A DNA stretch of 64,000 nt from Bacillus sp. F19. Lineage in GTDB: Bacteria; Bacillota; Bacilli; Bacillales; Bacillaceae. The stretch lies in assembly GCA_023823795.1 (NCBI GenBank), contig CP085710.1:770001-834000 (forward strand), written 5' to 3'. Below are positions 53,509-60,346 of this stretch, piece after piece. Made by a program: the position numbers and the translations under genes. The notes beneath the pieces are model-generated. The model worked only from the letters and a program-made list of their open reading frames with translations, was not told the origin of the DNA and made no database searches. Position 1 is the first letter of the stretch, and each line of letters opens with the position of its first letter.

Positions 53509-53967
53509 ATGCCGGAACATTCTTTTCATTTAAAAGCACATTGGCCGGGCCTAAGAAACGGCGTCGGGGAAATCGAAAGCGGGAATTTAAAGACACAGGT
53601 GTCGATTCCGCCGGAGATGGAAGGTCCTGGTGTAGGAACAAACCCTGACGAAATGCTCCTTGGAGCTGCTGCAACCTGCTATATCATCACACTTGCAGCT
53701 ATGATGGAGCGCAGCCGATTGGAAAAAGAAGACCTTACCATGACATCAGAGGGAATCGTCGATGTCACAAAAGGTGTGATTACGTATAAAAAAATCATAC
53801 ATAGGCCTGTCATTGTGTTAAAAAGCACAGCAACTGTCAATGATGAAGAGCTTGCAAGAAAGCTTGCAGAGCGGGCAGAGAGCTCCTGTATGATCAGCCG
53901 TGCGATTAAAGGCAACGTTGAAATGGGTCTTGAAGTGAGCATTATTAAAAAAGCAGTCACCTCCTAG
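53509..53967 (+). CDS. OsmC/Ohr-family thiol peroxidase-like protein
   Basis: A 152-aa protein of the OsmC fold. Two Cys are at the expected places: ATCYIITLA (about 63) and SSCMISRAIKGN (about 127), which would form the peroxidatic/resolving pair. GTNPDEMLLGAAATC is the family signature. It reduces organic hydroperoxides with dithiol cofactors in related proteins. GGAGGG precedes ATG. Its stop codon lies inside the terminator hairpin. Confidence 0.92.
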   Translation: MPEHSFHLKAHWPGLRNGVGEIESGNLKTQVSIPPEMEGPGVGTNPDEMLLGAAATCYIITLAAMMERSRLEKEDLTMTSEGIVDVTKGVITYKKIIHRPVIVLKSTATVNDEELARKLAERAESSCMISRAIKGNVEMGLEVSIIKKAVTS

Positions 53968-53985
53968 AGGCAACTGCTTTTTTTA
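53949..53985 (+). terminator. Terminator overlapping the end of the OsmC gene
   Basis: AAGCAGT(CACCTC) pairs with (GAGG)ACTGCTT-type sequence, then TTTTT. The stop codon is in the loop region. Confidence 0.85.
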
Positions 53986-54046
53986 GGGTTGAACACAAGA
54001 TTCAAGTGTTGAAGTCAGATTTGTATCTTATATGCAGTTTTTCTGA

Positions 54047-54616
54047 TTAAACGTGTAATTTCTTCTTCTTAAGCGTGGTAATAATGCTGTATGAAACTTC
54101 TTTCCACAGAGATTCGTCTTCTTTATACGATGCTGTTAAAGTCTGGATTATTTCTGCTTGCTTTACTTTGAAATCCGGGTGCTCTTTATCCGGCAGCGGT
54201 TTTTTTAAACGTTCAACGAGCTGCTGGATTTTTGGAGCCCGGGGTCCCCAGACAGCTTTTTCGTTTCCATCTTGATCGAAGAAGATAAAGATGGGGATCG
54301 CACGTGATGTACCGTTTGTTAAATATTGATCCATGAGCTCAAGGTTTGAGTCGCGCAGCAAAAAGCGGACGTCCATTCCTGCTTCTTCTGCAATTTTTAA
54401 TAGAATAGGATTGTTCAGCATGGCATCTCCGCACCAGTCCTCAGTCAGGACAATGACGCGAAGGGATTGATTGCGGATGCTCTCAAGAATGGATACATCG
54501 TCTTCATCCAATGAAAACTTCTGATAGATAGTGTTCATTTCTTCTTTATTTACATTCATTTTTTCGATATATTCCTGTGCAGTTAATCCTTTAGCGAACC
54601 ACGTATTTAGTGACAT
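54047..54616 (-). CDS. Thioredoxin-family protein
   Basis: A 189-aa protein. After an N-terminal helical part, a thioredoxin-like fold begins at about residue 45 (RVIVLTEDWCGDAMLNNPILLKIAEEAG). The active-site position has WCGDA, with only one Cys, so the usual CxxC disulfide cannot form. The fold continues with AIPIFIFFDQDGNEKAVWGPR. This monothiol pattern is shared by a Bacillus family that is probably active with bacillithiol. No partner gene is adjacent. Confidence 0.85.
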   Translation of the reverse strand: MSLNTWFAKGLTAQEYIEKMNVNKEEMNTIYQKFSLDEDDVSILESIRNQSLRVIVLTEDWCGDAMLNNPILLKIAEEAGMDVRFLLRDSNLELMDQYLTNGTSRAIPIFIFFDQDGNEKAVWGPRAPKIQQLVERLKKPLPDKEHPDFKVKQAEIIQTLTASYKEDESLWKEVSYSIITTLKKKKLHV

Positions 54617-54703
54617 ATTTAAGACCTCTCCCAGGGTTGATTTAATGATAACGGTATCAGAATCTCCTGTAAAAATCCAGAAAGTTGAACTCAGAATGTA
54701 AAT

Positions 54704-54850
54704 TTACATGTTGTCTTTATAATGGAGCTCAGATTCATGTACAAGAATGACGCGTGAATAGCCTCTTGTTTTTAAAATCTCACAATATCCGCTTTCATAT
54801 TTATGAACAATAGTATAGGTTTCATTTTGGTAAATAACGAGGTCATGCAT
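54704..54850 (-). CDS. Small uncharacterised protein, 48 aa
   Basis: ATG at 54850 lies about 6 nt after AGGGCGGC. The protein begins MHDLVIYQNETYTIVHKYES and continues GYCEILKTRGYSRVILVHES. It is mostly beta-type with one Cys and looks like a single small folded domain. It shares Bacillus codon use with its neighbours. I do not recognise a family; it is transcribed between a thioredoxin-like gene and an mscS gene on the other strand. Confidence 0.7.
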   Translation of the reverse strand: MHDLVIYQNETYTIVHKYESGYCEILKTRGYSRVILVHESELHYKDNM

Positions 54851-55019
54851 TTTTCTGCCGCCCTTCAATTTGTTTTGTTACAGGAAAGACGAAGGAAATA
54901 TCATCTAAGTTACCAGTTTTTATAAAATAATAGGGACCAAAAGACGTGAGGTTTTCGAATAGTTTAGTATAATAGTATTTTGTAATTACATAAGATATAC
55001 AGAGTAAGGAGAGAAGTCC

Positions 55020-56108
55020 ATGATTGAAAAATATATGACAACTGAAAGTTTAATTGAAATTGCTGTAAGCATAGGAATTTTCGTGCTGTTTATGGTCCTT
55101 CGAAAACTTTTTACGAAATACGTATTCAAAATGATTTTGAAGTTCAGCAACAAAACACCGACTGATATTTTCAGGAATGTCCTGGTTGCCTATGAAAAAC
55201 CGCTGCGCATGTTTTTTATCCTGATCGGTTTATATTTGGCCATTCTGTATTCGCCTTTTTTAGATAACCAAAGGGACGTTCTTAGTCAATTTTATCGTTC
55301 TTCCATTGTGCTGACGCTTGCATGGGGTCTTTACAATCTAACGGCATCTTCCTCGCTCTTATTTGACAAAGTGAATCGCCGTTTTGAACTTGAGATGGAT
55401 GACATTCTTGGCCCCTTTTTATCCAAGGTTATGCGCTTTCTTATCCTTGCCCTGACATTCAGCATCATTGCTCAGGAATTTCATTATGATGTAAATGGTT
55501 TTGTGGCAGGGCTCGGACTTGGAGGTCTTGCATTTGCCCTGGCAGCGAAAGAAACGATCGGAAACTTTTTTGGCGGAATTATTATCATTACAGAAAAGCC
55601 GTTTACGCTCGGCGACTGGATTAAGACGCCAAGCGTTGAAGGGGTTGTAGAGGATATCTCATTCAGAAGCACGAGAATCCGGACATTCCCTCAGGCGCTT
55701 GTAACCGTGCCAAACTCCACTCTTGCCAATGAACCCATTACAAACTGGACGAAAATGGGGAAAAGGCAAATCCAATTTACTATTGGAGTGACATATGACA
55801 CAACAGAATCTCAGCTTAAAACATGTGTGAAGAGAATAGAACATATGCTGTCTGAGCACGATGGGATTCATGATGACACAATCAATGTCATCTTTAATGC
55901 TTTTGGTGACAGCAGCCTTGATATTTTCTTAAACTTCTTCACGAAAACAACGGCCTATGCTGATCATTTAAGTGTGAAGCAGGATATTAATTATAAGATC
56001 ATGGCGATCCTTGAAGAAGAGGGCGTAGGTTTTGCATTCCCAAGCCGCACCATTTATGTGGAAGGCGCTAAGCAGGATGCATTTGAAAAAACAAAGCAGT
56101 ACAGCTAG
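55020..56108 (+). CDS. Small-conductance mechanosensitive channel (MscS family)
   Basis: A 362-aa channel with about four N-terminal helices. The pore helix TM3 is FHYDVNGFVAGLGLGGLAFALAAKETIGNFFGGIIII (Gly/Ala-rich packing). The MscS beta domain follows (PFTLGDWIKTPSVEGVVEDISFRSTRIRTFPQALVTVPNSTLANEPITNWT), then the C-terminal vestibule domain. It releases solutes on hypo-osmotic shock. GGAGAG precedes ATG. It is separated from proI by a terminator. Confidence 0.93.
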   Translation: MIEKYMTTESLIEIAVSIGIFVLFMVLRKLFTKYVFKMILKFSNKTPTDIFRNVLVAYEKPLRMFFILIGLYLAILYSPFLDNQRDVLSQFYRSSIVLTLAWGLYNLTASSSLLFDKVNRRFELEMDDILGPFLSKVMRFLILALTFSIIAQEFHYDVNGFVAGLGLGGLAFALAAKETIGNFFGGIIIITEKPFTLGDWIKTPSVEGVVEDISFRSTRIRTFPQALVTVPNSTLANEPITNWTKMGKRQIQFTIGVTYDTTESQLKTCVKRIEHMLSEHDGIHDDTINVIFNAFGDSSLDIFLNFFTKTTAYADHLSVKQDINYKIMAILEEEGVGFAFPSRTIYVEGAKQDAFEKTKQYS

Positions 56109-56110
56109 GA

Positions 56111-56137
56111 GCCGGTGTTAAGACACCGGTTTTTTTG
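56111..56137 (+). terminator. Rho-independent terminator
   Basis: GCCGGTGT pairs with ACACCGG(T), followed by TTTTTTT. Confidence 0.93.
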
Positions 56138-56190
56138 TGCTCTCAAGTTTGATAAAATAACGATAGAAGATAAAGAGAGGAAGAAGTTTT

Positions 56191-56994
56191 TTGAAAAAAA
56201 GCACGATTTTATTTATTGGGGCAGGCCGAATGGCGGAATCCATCTTATCTGGACTTGTACAATCTCCAAACGTAAAAGACATTTATGTTTCGAATCATAG
56301 GAATAAGGAGAAGCTGATTTACCTTCAGAAAAAGTATCAGGTAATCCCTTCTTTAAATTGGAGGGAAGATATTGAAAAAGCGGATATGGTTGTTCTTGCA
56401 ATGCCGCCAGAAGTTCATTTGAGTTTATTGCAGGATATGAATCCGTTCATTCATAATCATTTCGTTGTCACAATAGCTGCTGGGATAGGGCCTTCTTTCC
56501 TGGAAGAGCATCTGCCTGATAATACGCCGGCTGCATGGGTAATGCCTAATACTGCATCAGAAGTTGGCCAATCCATGTCACTTGTTTCATATGGAAAGGC
56601 TGTTCTTGATAATCATAAAAGCATGCTGAAGCAAGTGCTTGATGCCATTGGAGAAGCTGAGGAGTGTACAGAAGAACAGGTTCATCAATTAACAGCGATA
56701 ACCGGAAGCGCCCCAGCCTTTCTATATGCATTTTCTGAGAGTCTGATTGAGCAGGCTGAGTCCTACGGCATCTCGCATGAAACGGCTGTCAGGCTTGTCT
56801 CGCAGATGATGGCCGGCTCATCTTCTATGCTGAAAGCAAAGCTTGCGCCAAAAGAACTTAGAGAGCAAGTGACAACACCGGGAGGAGCCACAGCTGAGGG
56901 AATGAAAGTCCTTCGAGAAGGCGGATTTGACGACTTAATAAAAAAAGCAGTCATTGCAACTAATAAAAAAGCAATAAGCAAATGGCAGGAATAA
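56191..56994 (+). CDS. Pyrroline-5-carboxylate reductase
   Basis: A 267-aa enzyme that makes proline from P5C with NADPH. The N-terminal Rossmann motif is LFIGAGRMAESILSGLVQ. The C-terminal dimer region has the family signature LREQVTTPGGATAEGMKVL, and ITGSAPAFLYAFSESLIEQA is the substrate pocket. TTG start after AGAGGAAG. It belongs to the ProC/ProI/ProG group; which B. subtilis paralogue it corresponds to is not decided. It is monocistronic. Confidence 0.94.
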   Translation: MKKSTILFIGAGRMAESILSGLVQSPNVKDIYVSNHRNKEKLIYLQKKYQVIPSLNWREDIEKADMVVLAMPPEVHLSLLQDMNPFIHNHFVVTIAAGIGPSFLEEHLPDNTPAAWVMPNTASEVGQSMSLVSYGKAVLDNHKSMLKQVLDAIGEAEECTEEQVHQLTAITGSAPAFLYAFSESLIEQAESYGISHETAVRLVSQMMAGSSSMLKAKLAPKELREQVTTPGGATAEGMKVLREGGFDDLIKKAVIATNKKAISKWQE

Positions 56995-57012
56995 AGGAAA
57001 AAAAGGGAACGG

Positions 57013-57153
57013 TCAGGCGCGTTTCGAATTCTTAATGGTTGTTTCGCGCTTTCCCGTCCCGTTGCAGGCTGGGCATGCTTTTTTGAAAAATGGAAGCTTT
57101 GACCTGATCTTTCCTTTTCCGCTGCATTTTACACAAATATTAATCATTTTCAT
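57013..57153 (-). CDS. Small CxxC zinc-finger protein, YuiA-like
   Basis: A 46-aa protein with two Cys pairs, CVKCSGKGK and CPACNGTGK, the CxxCxGxG half-repeats of the DnaJ zinc centre, separated by 14 residues, and a basic C-terminus. This resembles small zinc-ribbon proteins common in Bacillus (YuiA type). ATG 57153 follows GGTGAT. The role is unknown, perhaps binding nucleic acid or protein. The Cys spacing makes chance unlikely. Confidence 0.75.
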   Translation of the reverse strand: MKMINICVKCSGKGKIRSKLPFFKKACPACNGTGKRETTIKNSKRA

Positions 57154-57222
57154 TCACATCACCGTCTGAATTTTCTTGCTATTTATTTTATCACAGAATA
57201 TCAGCTTAGAGTTAGTGTCAAT

Positions 57223-57248
57223 CACCCTGAATTAGGGTGTTTTTTTTG
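57223..57248 (+). terminator. Terminator-like hairpin
   Basis: CACCCTGA/TTAGGGTG stem then TTTTTTT. The transcript it ends is not clear, as the nearest plus-strand gene ends at 56994. Confidence 0.7.
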
Positions 57249-57317
57249 TAATCAGTCATTTCAGCGATAGTCTGCACCTATATTTAGTTATAGGAAAGGA
57301 AAAAATTGAGCATTGAT

Positions 57318-57437
57318 GTCCAGCTCCAGCGCCTAATTCCCCGGTCAGATCGGCTCACCCAAAAAAGTTAAACCCGGACTTTTTCGGCCGGATCCTTATC
57401 TGTCTGTCGGAGCTTTCCAAGGCGCTAGAGCTTTTCT
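57318..57437. repeat. Dispersed hairpin repeat copy
   Basis: This copy reads GTCCAGCTCCAGCGCC, CCCCGGTCAGATCGG, AAAGTTAAACCCGGACTTTT, GGATCCTTATCTGTCTGTCG and GAGCTTTCCAAGGCGCTAGAGC. The outer arms AGCTCCAGCGCC and GGCGCTAGAGCT pair. It lies 50 bp before the yitT-like gene. Confidence 0.88.
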
Positions 57438-57486
57438 TATAGTATATAAACTAAATGAAAAAGAGTGACTAAAAGGAGGAGGATAA

Positions 57487-58374
57487 ATGGAGCCCCATCA
57501 AATGTCCGTCATCAAACAGCACAAAAAGCTGCCAAAGGCTGAAATTGGCAAACGCATGGTGCTGATTTGTTTCGGTGCAGTATTGATGGCAATAGGTCTG
57601 GAAATTTTCCTCGTTCCTAATCGTGTGATAGATGGCGGGATAGTGGGAATTTCCATTATCCTTTCTCATCTGACGAAAGTTAAGCTTGGTATTTACTTGT
57701 TTTTTCTGAATGTGCCCTTTTTCTTCATTGGGTATAACCAGATTGGAAAGACGTTTGCTCTTTCCACTTTGTTAGGTGTAGGAGTTATGTCTTTTACGAC
57801 GGCTTTGCTTCATCCTGTTCCTGTTTTGACGGAGGATCTCTTGCTTGCATCTGTGTTTGGCGGAATTATACTTGGCATCGGAGTCGGTCTGGTCATCAGG
57901 TACGGAGGATCACTTGACGGCACAGAAGTTCTGGCGATTTTATTTAATAAGCAATCTCCTTTTTCCGTCGGGGAGATTATCATGTTTTTTAACCTGTTTA
58001 TTTTAGGAAGTGCCGGTTTTGTATTTGGCTGGGACCGGGCGATGTATTCTCTTATTGCTTATTTCATTGCTTATAAAACGATTGACGTGGTCGTACAGGG
58101 ACTTGATGAATCGAAATCGGCATGGATTATAAGCGAGAATCCGGATGAGGTGGGTCAGGCAATCTTAGCCCGCCTCGGCCGCGGAGTTACGTACTTGAAC
58201 GGCGAAGGAGCGTATACTGGCGATAATAAAAAGGTCATTTTTTGTGTGATTACAAGACTGGAAGAAGCGAAGTTAAAATCCATTGTTGAGGAATTAGATC
58301 CATCTGCTTTTTTAGCTGTTGCCAATATTACGGAAGTAAGAGGCGGCCGCTTTAAAAAGAAGAGTATCCATTAA
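57487..58374 (+). CDS. YitT-family membrane protein (DUF2179)
   Basis: A 295-aa protein with five to six helices in the YitT_membrane domain (residues ~20-205; GLEIFLVPNRVIDGGIVGISIILSHLTKVKLGIYLFFLNVPFFFIGY) and a C-terminal DUF2179 domain (~215-285; ILARLGRGVTYLNGEGAYTGDNKKVIFCVI). AAGGAGGAGG precedes ATG. It is one of several such paralogues usual in Bacillus; the substrate is unknown. Confidence 0.94.
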   Translation: MEPHQMSVIKQHKKLPKAEIGKRMVLICFGAVLMAIGLEIFLVPNRVIDGGIVGISIILSHLTKVKLGIYLFFLNVPFFFIGYNQIGKTFALSTLLGVGVMSFTTALLHPVPVLTEDLLLASVFGGIILGIGVGLVIRYGGSLDGTEVLAILFNKQSPFSVGEIIMFFNLFILGSAGFVFGWDRAMYSLIAYFIAYKTIDVVVQGLDESKSAWIISENPDEVGQAILARLGRGVTYLNGEGAYTGDNKKVIFCVITRLEEAKLKSIVEELDPSAFLAVANITEVRGGRFKKKSIH

Positions 58375-58635
58375 AGACATATTTTTTAAAAATACTGCAG
58401 GATAACAAAAAAATTTACACTGGCAGCTAAGTAAAAAGACCCAAATTCTCTGTAAATTGTTAAATCGTGTCGCGCTGGACTCTTTCCATTACGAGAGTCG
58501 AAAATCTCCCTTAAAAGAACGATGTATTTTGCCCTTAACCTAGCTGGGATTCAAAAAAAAGTCAAATAAATAGGGATAAATCATTATTTACTAAATTTTC
58601 AGATTAATTATGATATCAATAAAGGAGGAGATAAA

Positions 58636-58746
58636 ATGGGTAAAGGAAGAATTCGTGTGGAAGAAAGTATTAAAGTGCAGACAGATGAAGAAATGTACGA
58701 AGCAACTTTAATTGAAAAAGCGGAAGAGGAAGAAGTTAAACAGTAA
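58636..58746 (+). CDS. Small uncharacterised protein, 36 aa
   Basis: ATG lies 6 nt after AAAGGAGGAG, a strong ribosome binding site. The product starts MGKGRIRVEESIKVQTDEEM and is highly charged, ending in EEEEVKQ. It is too short for domain assignment. The strong site and clean start-stop favour a real gene, of the kind typical for small Bacillus stress or spore proteins. Function unknown. Confidence 0.65.
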   Translation: MGKGRIRVEESIKVQTDEEMYEATLIEKAEEEEVKQ

Positions 58747-59059
58747 CCAGCCGTTTTAAGACACCGTGTGAATCCTTGATAATTTTGTCTCTAGTGAAAA
58801 AAGTATGGTTTTCTGGTGCTGGCCCTGATTGATGGATCAGAGATTTAAGAACGAAGCGAAGAAGAAAGTGAAATGTTTATTACTCTGATCCTAAAGCTGC
58901 AGCAATAAAAGCAGAACAGCAGACTCATCATTCAATCGGGATATGAACAACTTTCATGGACAATAAATGGGGAGACTATCTTAGCGGGCAGTCTCTTTTT
59001 TAATTAGAGAAAGTAAGTTCAAAATATACTGTTTGGGCAAATGAAAACGAGGGTACGAT
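58747..59059 (+). other. Intergenic region with terminator
   Basis: No credible gene. A strong terminator GAGACT(ATCTTAGCGGGC)AGTCTC then TTTTTT is at 58972-59001. A short frame reading DPKAAAIKAEQQTHHSIGI (about 58881-58942) may be the tail of a lost gene. Confidence 0.6.
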
Positions 59060-59226
59060 TCACCGTACCCTTCCTTTGACGGTGCCGAGCGGAATCTGAT
59101 ATTCTTCTGAAATTTTCTGCTGTGTGAAGCCTTTAAAATAAAAGAGCTCAATCATTTGCTGCTGTTCGCTTTTCAGCTTGGAAACAGCTTCTCTTAATAT
59201 CTTACCCTGCTCAAGCCACTCTACTT
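59060..59226 (-). pseudogene. ECF-type sigma factor, region 4 fragment
   Basis: The frame encodes EWLEQGKILREAVSKLKSEQQQMIELFYFKGFTQQKISEEYQIPLGTVKGRVR and stops. This is the sigma region 4 helix-turn-helix that binds the -35 element. Region 2 is absent and an in-frame stop lies just before the fragment. The stop after GRVR removes the final helix. The gene is a remnant of an ECF sigma factor. Confidence 0.8.
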
Positions 59227-59240
59227 CATATATTTACAGC

Positions 59241-59274
59241 AAAAAATAAACCGCCTGCAATAGACGGTTCATTG
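59241..59274 (-). terminator. Rho-independent terminator of nrdAB
   Basis: On the minus strand ACCGTC(TATTGCA)GGCGGT then TTATTTTTT follows the nrdB stop. Confidence 0.85.
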
Positions 59275-59287
59275 GTTTTGTTATATG

Positions 59288-60331
59288 TTACAGGTCATCA
59301 AATCCGTTGTCGATGGAGTTGACTTTCGTATACTGCCGTGATTTTTGCTCAAAGAAATCAGACTTTCCGAGATCTACTTCTTCATAAGCTTTAATCCACT
59401 TCAGCGGATTGGTCCGGTTTTCCTCAAATGGACGTTCAAAGCCCAGCTGATTGCACCTGACATTTGCATAAAATTTTATATAATCCTCAACGTCCTTCAT
59501 ATGAATTCCGTCTATTTTATTGCCTATGATAAAGCGTCCCCACTCAATTTCAAGAGCAGCAGCTTCCATAAAGGTTTCTTTGACAAAAGCTGCGAGTTCC
59601 TCTGTATGATATTCCGGGTACTCGCGCAGCACTTCTTTGAAGATTTTCACAAACAAATCTACGTGTATTTGTTCATCACGGTTAATGTAGTTAATCATCG
59701 TGCTTGTAGCGACCATTTTTTGATTGCGGGCAAGGTTGTAGAAATAAGCAAAACCTGAGTAAAAAAACAGACCTTCAAGAATGACATCATACACAATGGA
59801 TTTAAGAAGATTGCTGACATTGGGCTCCTCGGCAAAGTCCTGATACCCATTCGTGACAAACTCGTTCCGCTTTCTTAAAATAGGTTCGCTTCTCCAATAT
59901 TCAAATACTTCATCCTGCACGTGCTTCGGAACAATGCTTGACAGAACATAAGAGTATGAATGATTATGGATGACTTCCTGCTGTGCAAGCATAATCATCA
60001 ATGCGTTAATGCTTGAATCTGTTATATATTCTGAGACCTTCCCCGCATAATCGGTCTGGATGCTGTCAAGCAGTGCCAGCAGACCGATGATTTTCAGAAA
60101 AGCATCCTGCTCTTCTTGTGATAATTGGGGGAACTGCTTAATATCGCCGGACATATTAATTTCAAATGGTGTCCAGAAGTTTGCCAGCATTTTTTTATAT
60201 TTTGCGTAAGCCCAGGGATAGGAAACGTCGTCCCAATTCAATACATTGGAGCTGCTGCCGTTAATAATGGCTGTGGACCGGTTTGGTGCCCCGGCATCCA
60301 TAATTGACCTTGCTTTCAATGAATGTGTCAT
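59288..60331 (-). CDS. nrdB: Class I ribonucleotide reductase, beta (radical) subunit
   Basis: A 347-aa ferritin-fold protein. Metal ligands are D89, E119, H122, E186, E220 and H223 (LLDSIQTD, QEVIHNHS, ILEGLFFYS, RDEQIHVDLF). The tyrosyl radical residue Y126 is conserved, so it is a classical tyrosyl type. It supplies the radical to NrdA. AAAGGAGAG precedes ATG. No nrdI gene is adjacent, which argues for class Ia-type rather than Ib. It is downstream of nrdA with a 15-nt gap and shares its riboswitch. Confidence 0.95.
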   Translation of the reverse strand: MTHSLKARSIMDAGAPNRSTAIINGSSSNVLNWDDVSYPWAYAKYKKMLANFWTPFEINMSGDIKQFPQLSQEEQDAFLKIIGLLALLDSIQTDYAGKVSEYITDSSINALMIMLAQQEVIHNHSYSYVLSSIVPKHVQDEVFEYWRSEPILRKRNEFVTNGYQDFAEEPNVSNLLKSIVYDVILEGLFFYSGFAYFYNLARNQKMVATSTMINYINRDEQIHVDLFVKIFKEVLREYPEYHTEELAAFVKETFMEAAALEIEWGRFIIGNKIDGIHMKDVEDYIKFYANVRCNQLGFERPFEENRTNPLKWIKAYEEVDLGKSDFFEQKSRQYTKVNSIDNGFDDL

Positions 60332-60346
60332 GATTTTTCTCTCCTT

